DNA from: an uncultured Clostridia bacterium
Lineage (GTDB): Bacteria; Bacillota; Clostridia; Christensenellales; Borkfalkiaceae
Reading direction: 5' to 3'
DNA length: 64,000 nt
Assembly: GCA_944343275.1 (NCBI GenBank)
Contig: CALVMH010000002.1
Location: 55,930-119,929, forward strand
The position numbers and the translations under genes are program-made. The notes under the pieces were generated by a model. It saw nothing but the letters and a program-made list of their open reading frames with translations, did not search any database and was not told the origin of the DNA. This document shows, piece after piece, positions 19,901 to 26,608 of the stretch (the first letter of the stretch is position 1; each line of letters begins with the position of its first letter).

Positions 19901-22900
19901 CGGTGAACACGATATCCCCCGTCTGTTCATCCCTGGAAACGTTGAGCGCTTTCAGATAGGCGCCGGGGGCGACGGCATCCTCCGACGCATCGCCGACGGC
20001 GCCCGCAAGCCCCGCGAGCAGATCTTCGAGCGCGCTGCGGATGCCCAGCGTATCCATGAGCACGCTGCCCACCGCGCCGAACTGCCCCTTCTCCTCGTCC
20101 GTGAGCACGTCGCCGAGGAAATATTCGTCGAGCACGGCAAAGAGCGCATCCACCGTATCGGCGGGCAGACCCAGCCCCGTCAGGAACGAGGCAAGCGTGC
20201 TCTCCGTCAGCGACACTCCGCCCGCAAGCAGCGTCAGGATGTCGCCCGCGGGGACGCCGAAGCGCAGCGGCACGCCGCCCTCCGCATATTTGGAAATAGA
20301 GACAAAGATGTCAAGTTCTCCGTCGTCCCATGCATCGAACATCCAAAAGTCGAAATACAGATCCGTCCCGTCCGCCGCGATCGCATCCAGGGCGAGGGAG
20401 ACGTGCAGACGCATATCGGGATTGACGGTGATCACGGTGTTCCCCGTATCCACGACAACGATGGGATTCCCGTTCTCCTTTTTGCCCGCATGATAGACGA
20501 GGGACCCGCGGACATCAAACACTTTCTGCGCGCCGTCCGCAGACATGGCTGCGCCGCGGAAGGTGATGGAAACGTCGTCCGAGAACAGCGTCCCCACCGT
20601 GGCGCCCGCAAAGTCGAGCAGTTCCCGCAGGTCGGAAACGGACAGAAGCCCCTCTGCGGGAATGGGCGCGGGAGCCTGTTCCGACGCCGACACGCGGACA
20701 TTGCCGAACTGCCTGACGCCGCCATTTTTCCGTTCGCCGAGCAGCAGCGTCAGCGCATCGCCGTCCGCAAGCAATTCCGCAACATAGTTTTTGAACATGA
20801 TCTGCGCAAGGCTGCCCGCCTTCTGCGTAGCACCGCCGAACGTGACGGACGAGAGGAGCGCAGGAAGGTCCAAAGACGCCATCAGATCGGTAACGGCGCC
20901 GCCCGCGCCGACGAGCGACAGCAGTTCTTCCGCCGTGGCGGGAACGGCGTCCTTGGCGCAGGCATCGAGTTCCGCCGCAATGCGTGCATACACCTCCTCA
21001 AAGGTCTGCGCAAGCCCGCCGAGTTCGTCATAGGCGAGGTCCACGCCCACATCCCCGTACACGATACGTGTGCGCGCGCCGTCCACCCACACGGAGACGG
21101 TCTGTCTGGTCCCGTTCAGCGTGAGGGCAAGATCAAGGGAGAGCTGCAGCTCCTTCCCCCATGCGAGAACGCCGTTCTCCACCTGCACGGTGACGGACGT
21201 CTTGCCCACATAGAGCGTGAACGTGCCGCCGACGGACGCGCGCCCCTCCTGCACGATGCGCACGACGGTGGCAAGCACGGGCGTGAGGTCGGCATACTCT
21301 TCGCCGTTCACGTCGGGCGTGAAGGCGGGCACGGAGGAAAGCCGCACGTCGGCGCCGAGCGCCGAGACCGCCAGCCCGCCGTCTGCGGCGGAGAGGGAAA
21401 TGTCGCCGAGGGCGAAGTCCACGCCGAGCGCGGCAAGCAGTTCGCCGCCCGCGAGAAGAACGGAATTTTCACGCAGTTCGAGCATGGAAGCGAGGTCGAT
21501 GGAGAGCAGCGTCTGCAAGATGCCGCCGAGGTCCGCCTGTGCCGCGCCCGAAAGATCCGTGCCTGCGCCGAGCAGCGCGGAGATCTGCGAAAGCGCTTCG
21601 GCGGCATTCAGCTTCCCCTTCATGCCGTCGAGCGTCAGATATACCCAATGCGTGCCGCCCTGCGCGGGCAGCGTATAAGCAAAGGAGAGCTGTTTTTGCG
21701 CCGCGCCGTCCCCCTTTCCCACGGTGAGCAGGACGTTCCCCTGCACGCTCATGGAGGCAAAATCCAGGACGACGTTCCCCGCAAGGGCGACGGGCGTGCC
21801 GTCCGCGTCCATCGTATAGGCAACATCGGCGCGCAGGGCATCCCCCGCAAACAGGTCATACGCATTGAGAACGAGCCCCGTCATGTCGGCGCTGTCCGAC
21901 ATGTCCTTTGCGGGCACTTCCTCCTGCGCATAGGTAAGTTCCGCCGCGATGTCGACCCCCGCAACGGTGAGTTCCGCCGTGACGCCGTCCAGCGCGATCC
22001 CCGCCTCCCCGACGGTGAACGCGAAGCGCACGGGAATGTCAAGCCCGAGGAGGGAGAGCGTGGAATCCAGCGTCGCGCGGGAACCGTCGCCCGCAACTTC
22101 GAACGCGCCGCCGCCCAGCTGCGCCATAAGCGCGTCGGTATCGAGTTCCACTCCGCCGCCGAGCAGCCCCGCGAGCGCGGAAACGTCCAGGCGCAGCTTG
22201 TTCCCCCCGAGCGCAACGAAGACGTCGCTGCCCGCATAGGAGACATACACTTCCCCGAACTGTGCGCGCAGGGAGAGCGCGGGCATACCGGACGCATCCA
22301 GCGATACCAGCCCCGAAACGGGAACGCCGTCCACCGCAAGCGAGAGCGCAAAGTTGACGGGCTGCGAGAGAACGGGCGCAAACGCCTCTGCAAGGCAATC
22401 CGCCGCCGTCAGCTGTCCGCCTTCGGGCGCGCCCGTTGCGGGTTTGTCGGCATAGTCCTTGAAATAGGTATCAAAGGCGTCGGAGACCGCCTTCGGCGTA
22501 TCATATTCGTAATAGGTGTCGTACTCCGACGTGCATCTTGCGTCCAGCCCCTTGGTCGCGGTGTACGCCTCGTCCACGTGGGAGGAGAGCACCTGCCATG
22601 TCGCATCAAAGGTATAGGTGACGGTGATATATTCGAAGGCGGGAAGTTTGCTCAGTCCCCCCTTCATCATCATCTGATTGACGTAATAGGCGGGCGCCTT
22701 GTCGATCGCGGGATCGAGATAGTAGGTCTGCGTGTACGTCCCGTCCCCGTTCACGGTGACTTCGGAGGCGTCCAAAAGCGTCTCCTCGTTGATGACATAG
22801 ACGGAAAACGACGTTCCGGGAAGTCCGCGCGTCTCCTTGTAGTCCTCGATCGGCATATTGCCGAAGGGCGCCGAAGTCTGCCACTGCGTGTCGATTCCGT

Positions 22901-23429
22901 TGTAGGCGGCGCCCTTTACGGCTTCCCGCCAGAGCACGCGGTCGCCCACCCAGCAGAACTGCTGCGCGGAATTGATGAGGGAGGATGTGGTGATGTCCGT
23001 CTGAATGAGCACGCCGTCCGAATACTGCTTCCACGTGCTCACGCGCTGACTGAGGATGGTGTTGACGCTGCCGTCCATCTCCGAATACCACACGTCCTGT
23101 GCGCAGAAGCGCGCGTTCATGTAGCCGATGTTTTCCAGCGCCGAATGCATGTCGGGCGTCGAACCGTCCGTCGGAAGTTCGTAAAGAACGGTGTCGAACC
23201 CTTCTTTGACCACATTGGGTGCCGCATCGGTGAAAAAGAGCGCGTTGATGCCGAATGCCCCGCCCGCCGCGATAACGCATGCGGAAAGCGCCGCAAGGCT
23301 CTTTTTCAATCTGCGATGCTGCACCGCTTTGAGACGCACCCCTCCCCGTTTTTTGCGCACGGGACGGGGAATATTCTCCCCTTCCAGCTCCGCAAGCCCC
23401 GTGCTTTGTCCTTTCTTTTTGCCTTTCAT
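16953..23429 (-). CDS. Giant membrane-anchored surface protein with InlB-type repeats (2158 residues)
   Basis: The largest gene in the window. A basic cytoplasmic tail of about 45 residues (KKGQS, RKKRGG, RRLKKS) precedes one hydrophobic segment (about 47-69), which suggests a type II anchor; there is no lipobox, LPXTG or C-terminal membrane helix. Residues 70-330 form a domain with a TYTFD-type strand pattern that I cannot name. About 340-1580 is a long array of beta-rich, Ala/Gly/Asp/Leu-rich units that repeat patterns such as VYVSYAGSDVFVALGG. About 1590-2030 holds alternating InlB/Listeria-Bacteroides-type repeats (GYDFLGWDADG, GYTGQWDIAED, LTPPEAPEKAGY). A final beta domain ends in two cysteines' worth of sequence. 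An adhesin or cell-envelope spacer role is inference. Confidence 0.7.
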   Translation of the reverse strand: MKGKKKGQSTGLAELEGENIPRPVRKKRGGVRLKAVQHRRLKKSLAALSACVIAAGGAFGINALFFTDAAPNVVKEGFDTVLYELPTDGSTPDMHSALENIGYMNARFCAQDVWYSEMDGSVNTILSQRVSTWKQYSDGVLIQTDITTSSLINSAQQFCWVGDRVLWREAVKGAAYNGIDTQWQTSAPFGNMPIEDYKETRGLPGTSFSVYVINEETLLDASEVTVNGDGTYTQTYYLDPAIDKAPAYYVNQMMMKGGLSKLPAFEYITVTYTFDATWQVLSSHVDEAYTATKGLDARCTSEYDTYYEYDTPKAVSDAFDTYFKDYADKPATGAPEGGQLTAADCLAEAFAPVLSQPVNFALSLAVDGVPVSGLVSLDASGMPALSLRAQFGEVYVSYAGSDVFVALGGNKLRLDVSALAGLLGGGVELDTDALMAQLGGGAFEVAGDGSRATLDSTLSLLGLDIPVRFAFTVGEAGIALDGVTAELTVAGVDIAAELTYAQEEVPAKDMSDSADMTGLVLNAYDLFAGDALRADVAYTMDADGTPVALAGNVVLDFASMSVQGNVLLTVGKGDGAAQKQLSFAYTLPAQGGTHWVYLTLDGMKGKLNAAEALSQISALLGAGTDLSGAAQADLGGILQTLLSIDLASMLELRENSVLLAGGELLAALGVDFALGDISLSAADGGLAVSALGADVRLSSVPAFTPDVNGEEYADLTPVLATVVRIVQEGRASVGGTFTLYVGKTSVTVQVENGVLAWGKELQLSLDLALTLNGTRQTVSVWVDGARTRIVYGDVGVDLAYDELGGLAQTFEEVYARIAAELDACAKDAVPATAEELLSLVGAGGAVTDLMASLDLPALLSSVTFGGATQKAGSLAQIMFKNYVAELLADGDALTLLLGERKNGGVRQFGNVRVSASEQAPAPIPAEGLLSVSDLRELLDFAGATVGTLFSDDVSITFRGAAMSADGAQKVFDVRGSLVYHAGKKENGNPIVVVDTGNTVITVNPDMRLHVSLALDAIAADGTDLYFDFWMFDAWDDGELDIFVSISKYAEGGVPLRFGVPAGDILTLLAGGVSLTESTLASFLTGLGLPADTVDALFAVLDEYFLGDVLTDEEKGQFGAVGSVLMDTLGIRSALEDLLAGLAGAVGDASEDAVAPGAYLKALNVSRDEQTGDIVFTVQLDADLIYGGNGFAPLTLKFSKRGTPSLLQGIGLSGIVGNGNSETTDVAFTFGYEEHPFTETAEGAAYTLGGSSHSLVFADYAQYTFQGADELLKAVARTATHLENGSYVLNDKFHISGKATLSLGSLNAVEIGVDGLSFSFDRNNAVIINARLSYSKGLAFADSGYTELTIAGGKIFMRRTLNGTDVTYRAMSMEKFMATIMDQLVYIFNFSSLVKGIIESAMGGGTGSGSGTSSADDYGTILSDVLSKYEYHKKTDGTEWVLSFNGGKLTGDVLSDIKVTLSAVQGILRDLDVDTNIKGILGIVANLTLDNPCGEWGDKTDKTEDLSQKFSFTEEDWAAIDEKGYFSGSVVKVSFSVAGNVISEQSVLIADGKPYSAVTLPDLAAYSKRGYTVRWDREDFSSLTGSTSVYAVYTPEVYTLTLESDRAAEGFVFDEARGLWIMRLEYTYGTGLALPFVQNERESLVAFAADGVCLTAASDGADIFSDLTLRAQWELREYTVRYVADGKTVATQTAHYGDRLTPPEAPEKAGYDFLGWDADGTVTGDAVVTAQYAPATYSVTLVSEHFIDGFTKNAAGMYEMTFDYVYGSTYRLPSAVLQEGSFLDGFVYEGTLYTQMPAVTKDVTLTARWSTVGYRVVFVAEGKTVGEQNYYFGDRPTPPAVPEKTGYTGQWDIAEDFTVQGDVTIHAVYTANTYTVRLLSSEAAEGYVLQADGTYLREVSFVYDGAPVALDMSLKVPCFDFGGYYTAAGERVTEIGNDVALLGSLRLQWIDNTVTVTLVSDVQIEGSSFDQNKNAFVKEMSFNDNYAMTYAPQSEGYRLLAWFTQGAAGWTIVDDVAALDGQDVVAVWISEMTVTFTEVYKSKYLTFWYRYNVVGYLTGGDVFGRYSREISDALGLTAEMSGCYFIGKGDKRDELNFGDTFSLDYTAEGKAYFSQTDMNSWNYKYGEAEFGGISIKRVFRCGDRTVEVSVEASQALTTK

Positions 23430-23491
23430 GGTTCACTCTCTCCCGCCGCAGACGCCTTCCGCGGCGACTTGTAACATTTTGATATGACACG

Positions 23492-23520
23492 ATTGTAACA
23501 CGGTCATGACAAAATGTCAA
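23492..23520 (-). promoter_or_regulatory. Promoter of the giant surface gene with overlapping palindrome
   Basis: TTGACA (23520-23515), 17-bp spacer, TACAAT (23497-23492) on the minus strand. The -35 and spacer overlap the inverted repeat TGACA-AAA-TGTCA (23507-23519) and the 8-bp palindrome GTCATGAC (23503-23510). Another ATGACAAAAT copy lies upstream at 23529-23538. These TGAC/GTCA half-sites look like an operator. Confidence 0.6.
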
Positions 23521-23578
23521 CGAAATTTATGACAAAATTCACGGAGATTTTTGGAAACCGCATAAAAATCATAGGACG

Positions 23579-23612
23579 GCAAAAGAGCCCTCTTAAAAGA
23601 GGGCTCTTTTGC
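23579..23612. terminator. Terminator of the ABC importer operon
   Basis: Long palindrome GCAAAAGAGCCCTCTT/AAGAGGGCTCTTTTGC region with T4 on the minus strand, after the ATPase stop at 23693. It is symmetric and could act in both directions. The rest of 23613-23692 shows nothing else. Confidence 0.75.
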
Positions 23613-23692
23613 AGCTGAAAAAGCGCTCGCACGGCATGCAGCCGCATCGGGAATTGCCTGCATCCGGAGATACGCCGCGGGGCAGACGGGCG

Positions 23693-24361
23693 TCAAAGGC
23701 GCATCAGGGCGTCCGTCAGAACGGTCTCCTCCTGCGGATGGGAAAAGAAATCGCGCGGGATGTCCCCGCGGACGGGGAGGTCGAGCACGATGCGTCCCGC
23801 TTTGAGGACGAGGGCGCGCCCCGATAAGACCGCCGCCTCGTGTACGTCGTGTGTGACGAAGACGACGGTCCGCCCGCTCTCCTTCCAGAGCGCGGCGACG
23901 AGCTCCAAGAGCGACTTTTTGAGGGACAGATCGAGCGAAGAAAAGGGCTCGTCCATGAGCAGCGTGTCGTGCGGGTACAAAAATGCCCGTGCGATGGCGA
24001 CGCGCTGCCGCTCGCCCCCGGAAAGCTCGTGCGGGTACGACTTTTCCCGTCCCGCAAGCCCCACGCGCGCGAGCATCTCCCCCGTGCCGTCCCACAGGGT
24101 TTTGGGAAGGACGAAACGGAGGTTCCCCTCCGCCGTGAGGTTGGGCAACAATTTGGGCTGCTGAAAGAGATAGGAGCAGCGCCCGCACCCTTCCGCCTTT
24201 CCCTCAAACGCCGTCTGCCCCGCAATGACGTTCAGAAGCGTCGTCTTGCCCGCGCCGCTCTCGCCGAGCACGGCGCACAGTTCCCCCGTTCCGAGGGAAA
24301 AGGTGACGTCATCCAGCGCAAGGCGGGCGCCGTAACGTTTTGTGACATGTTCGAGGTTCAT
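23693..24361 (-). CDS. ABC transporter ATP-binding protein (SsuB/TauB type)
   Basis: A 222-residue ATPase of a binding-protein-dependent importer. Walker A GESGAGKTT is at 33-41, the signature LSGGERQRVAIARAF and Walker B LLMDEPFSSLD are intact, and the switch histidine is in FVTHDVHEA. ATG 24361 overlaps the permease stop by 4 nt; the longer open frame up to 24631 lies inside the permease gene and is discarded. It is the last gene of the four-gene importer operon. The subfamily fits nitrate/sulfonate/taurine or thiamine-precursor importers; the ligand is unknown. Confidence 0.9.
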   Translation of the reverse strand: MNLEHVTKRYGARLALDDVTFSLGTGELCAVLGESGAGKTTLLNVIAGQTAFEGKAEGCGRCSYLFQQPKLLPNLTAEGNLRFVLPKTLWDGTGEMLARVGLAGREKSYPHELSGGERQRVAIARAFLYPHDTLLMDEPFSSLDLSLKKSLLELVAALWKESGRTVVFVTHDVHEAAVLSGRALVLKAGRIVLDLPVRGDIPRDFFSHPQEETVLTDALMRL

Positions 24362-25104
24362 TTCCGCCACCTCACAATCAAAACATAGGCAAGACGGCAC
24401 AACCCTTCGAGCGCAAAGCCGAGCAGCAGAACAAGCAGGGTGAGCGCCATGAGACGGGGCATTTCGAGATACATCTTTGCATCCTGCATCATGCCGCCGA
24501 TCGAACGGAAGGTGGAGGCGAGCACCTCGCCCGAAATGACGACTTTCAGCCCCAGCGAAAAGATGCCGCCCGCCTGTTTCAGGAACGCGGGCGCGGCAAG
24601 CGGCAGATACATCCGCCCGATGCGCCGCCACAGGGGAACGCGGAAGGCGCGCGTCAGTTCACCGTATGCCTCCCCCGCCTCGTCAAGTGCGGCGAGCGCC
24701 GCCGCGTACACGGCGGGAAAGAGCACAAGCGCCGCAACGATGACGGGCACGGCGGCGGGCGTCGTCCACAAAAGCAGCATTAAAATGACCGCCATGGTGG
24801 GAAGCGTGCGCAGCACGGAGACGACGGGCGCAAAAAAGGCGCGCACCCATCCTTGGACATGCGCCGCCACCGCCATGGCGACGCCGAGCGCGAGGGAGGC
24901 AAGAAACGCCCAGAGCGTGCGCAAAAAGGTGTTGCCGAGCGCGCGCCAAAAGGACGCGCTCGCTAGGAGGCGTCCCGTTTCGCGGCAGGCGTCCCAAAAG
25001 GACGGAAGCACATAATCGTTCTGTACGGCGGCATACGCAATGAGCCATGCAAGCCACAGCGCGACGATGGCAAGCGCAGAAAAGAGCGCGTTCTTTTTGT
25101 TCAT
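24358..25104 (-). CDS. ABC transporter permease (SsuC/TauC type)
   Basis: A 248-residue BPD_transp_1-family permease with about six membrane helices. The EAA-loop region reads ALDEAGEAYGELTRAFRVPLWRRIG, and the LPxxxP-like start ALVLFPAVYAAALAALDEAG is recognisable. It begins 13 bp after the binding-protein gene and overlaps the ATPase gene by 4 nt. It forms the membrane channel of the importer. Confidence 0.9.
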   Translation of the reverse strand: MNKKNALFSALAIVALWLAWLIAYAAVQNDYVLPSFWDACRETGRLLASASFWRALGNTFLRTLWAFLASLALGVAMAVAAHVQGWVRAFFAPVVSVLRTLPTMAVILMLLLWTTPAAVPVIVAALVLFPAVYAAALAALDEAGEAYGELTRAFRVPLWRRIGRMYLPLAAPAFLKQAGGIFSLGLKVVISGEVLASTFRSIGGMMQDAKMYLEMPRLMALTLLVLLLGFALEGLCRLAYVLIVRWRK

Positions 25105-25117
25105 GAAGCCGTTTACA

Positions 25118-26164
25118 TTACTTGCCCGCCGTTGCGGCGATCTTGGCGCTGGCGGCAGGTTCGGGGCAGAGATAGTAATCGCACCCCGAGGCGGGCGTCA
25201 CGTTCTCCGCCTCCATCGCCTTTAAGTTGACCTTATCGGACGCGGGCTGCGTATCGTTCTCCGACACCTGATAGGGAACGCCGTATTTTTCGAGCACGGC
25301 GCGCAGCGTGAGCCCGGGCACGTTGGAAAGCTGCACGACCCCCACCGTCTTGCCGACGAGCGAAGAGAGGTTGTCCTTGGTGAGCGCGGCGCTGTCGCCC
25401 GTCGTCAGGAAAAACATATTGCCGTTCGTCACGACGCCGAGCATCCGATACTTCTCGCCCGTGCCGAGCACCTTCGCGGCGGCGTTGACGGGCATCACGC
25501 AGAAATCCGCGTTCTTTGTGGCGTCCGCATTGGTGACCTGCGCATTGATGGTATCCGACTTGACGATGTGAAAGTCAAACGTCTTCCCTTCGCCCTGCGC
25601 ATGGATGGCGTTGGCGAGGGCGAGCGCGGGCGCGCCGTCGGGCGCATAGACGGTGTAGCTCTTGTCGGACGTTCCCGCATTCACCGTGTCCGTATAATAG
25701 AACGCCGTACTGACGGAAGAGGCGTCGATGTCCGCAAGATAATTGTCGACGCGGGTGCGCGTTGCCTCCTCCGCCGCGGAATGATATTCCACGGAACAGT
25801 TGGCGATGACCTCTTTGGTGAGGGTCTTGGCATTCAGGGAAGGCGTCATGCCCTGCGTGTAGTAGGGCGCGAGGGCGTCGACGACCGCCTTTGCATCGGC
25901 GGAGGCGAGGTATTCCGCACTCCCCTCCATGTAGGAAATAAGAGTGCCGACGGCAGCTGCATCCTCCTCGATGACCGACTCCTTTGCCACCAAAACCGCC
26001 TGCGGGTACCCGTTTTCGCCGTACAGCGCCTGCAAATCCCCCGCCATGCGGAAGGCGTTTGCACCCGTTCCGCCCGACTGTTTGTCGCCATCGCCGCAAG
26101 CGGCGAAGGCAAGGAGCGCCGCACCCGTTATGATCGCCGCACTCACCGCAAAAAACTTCTTCAT
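25118..26164 (-). CDS. ABC importer substrate-binding lipoprotein, apparently circularly permuted
   Basis: A 348-residue exported protein (signal 1-23, lipobox LAFAAC, Cys23) of the NMT1/SsuA-like class. The order of its halves is reversed against the family. Residues 38-157 (FRMAGDLQALYG, GYPQAVLVAK, VIANCSVEY, STAFYY) correspond to what is normally the C-terminal half. Residues 169-345 (SYTVYAPDGAPALALA, FCVMPVNAAAKV, SLVGKTVGVVQL, YYLCPEPAASAKI) correspond to the normal N-terminal half. The protein ends at PEPAA...AGK, the sequence that should precede FRMAGDLQALYG. The frame is intact with GGAGGT ahead of ATG 26164. It follows the TM1266-type gene by 23 bp. The ligand is unknown. Confidence 0.82.
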   Translation of the reverse strand: MKKFFAVSAAIITGAALLAFAACGDGDKQSGGTGANAFRMAGDLQALYGENGYPQAVLVAKESVIEEDAAAVGTLISYMEGSAEYLASADAKAVVDALAPYYTQGMTPSLNAKTLTKEVIANCSVEYHSAAEEATRTRVDNYLADIDASSVSTAFYYTDTVNAGTSDKSYTVYAPDGAPALALANAIHAQGEGKTFDFHIVKSDTINAQVTNADATKNADFCVMPVNAAAKVLGTGEKYRMLGVVTNGNMFFLTTGDSAALTKDNLSSLVGKTVGVVQLSNVPGLTLRAVLEKYGVPYQVSENDTQPASDKVNLKAMEAENVTPASGCDYYLCPEPAASAKIAATAGK

Positions 26165-26187
26165 GAAATGACCTCCGAAAAATTTGT

Positions 26188-26436
26188 TCAATATTGGCTG
26201 AACAGCGTCTTGGCGGTCACGCCGCCGAGCTGTCCGATCTTGCCCGTCAGAGCGTTGATGACGGACGCGGGCGCATCGAGCACCACGCACAGAACGCTGA
26301 CTTTCTTCTCCCGATAGGGAATGCCCATTCTGCCGACGATGTATTCCCCGAATGCGGAAAGGTGGGCATTGAGCCGTTCCGCCGCATGCAGGTCCTCCAC
26401 GATGACCGAAAGAACGGCGATGCGTTTTTCTTCCAT
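26188..26436 (-). CDS. TM1266-family putative regulator (iron-only hydrogenase system type)
   Basis: An 82-residue protein of the TM1266 family, an ACT/NikR-C-like small fold named for its frequent position near [FeFe]-hydrogenase maturation genes. It shows the family pattern RIAVLSVIVED, FGEYIVGRMGIPY, VSVLCVVLDAP and GKIGQLGGVTAKTLFS. Here no hydrogenase gene is near; it leads an ABC importer operon. ATG 26436 sits directly after the T-run of a terminator hairpin whose 3' arm (GGGGAG) is also its ribosome binding site. An in-frame TTG at 26490 preceded by GGAGAG could give an 18-residue basic extension, but the family starts at the ATG. Confidence 0.82.
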   Translation of the reverse strand: MEEKRIAVLSVIVEDLHAAERLNAHLSAFGEYIVGRMGIPYREKKVSVLCVVLDAPASVINALTGKIGQLGGVTAKTLFSQY

Positions 26437-26539
26437 AAAAAATCTCCCCGCCCGAAGCGCAGGGAGAGAAGCACGCCGCACGGCGCGCAAGCTCGCTTGT
26501 TCTCTCCTTTGCGGTCAGAAACTTCTTTCCTCTCAGGCG
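26437..26539 (-). ncRNA. Candidate riboswitch/attenuator leader of the importer operon
   Basis: About 100 nt of 5' leader folds in two exclusive ways on the minus strand. Form 1: GGAGAGAA (26507-26500) pairs with TTCTCTCC (26470-26463), enclosing two hairpins (26499-26488 and 26485-26474) as a three-way junction. Form 2: TCTCCCTGC (26467-26459) pairs with GCGGGGAGA (26451-26443) around a GCTTCGG loop, followed by six T, an intrinsic terminator that also hides the ribosome binding site. The arms share 26463-26467. I could not match the junction to a known riboswitch class. Confidence 0.65.
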
Positions 26540-26545
26540 AAACGT

Positions 26546-26574
26546 ATTATATCACATCGGAAGCGGCGCGTCAA
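26546..26574 (-). promoter_or_regulatory. Sigma-70 promoter of the TM1266-ABC operon
   Basis: TTGACG (26574-26569), 17-bp spacer, TATAAT (26551-26546) on the minus strand; transcription would begin near 26539. Confidence 0.75.
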
Positions 26575-26608
26575 GCGATCACAGCGCCGCGCGCGGCATT
26601 TTTCCGCC

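Noticed and set aside
17589-23474. A 1961-codon open frame on the plus strand, antisense to the giant surface gene
   Set aside because: It mirrors GC-rich codons of the real gene, is Arg/His/Gly-rich, lacks motifs and a ribosome binding site, and several similar antisense frames occur opposite almost every gene here.
24362-24631. N-terminal extension of the ABC ATPase
   Set aside because: It lies wholly inside the permease gene in another frame; the ATGA overlap and the MNLEHVTKRYG start settle it.
26437-26560. Purine- or TPP-riboswitch resemblance in the importer leader (TATAAT...GTTTCTGACC; CTGAGA)
   Set aside because: TATAAT is the promoter -10 with a -35 exactly 17 bp upstream, the P2/P3 loops of purine aptamers are missing, and the TPP core CTGATCTGG is absent.
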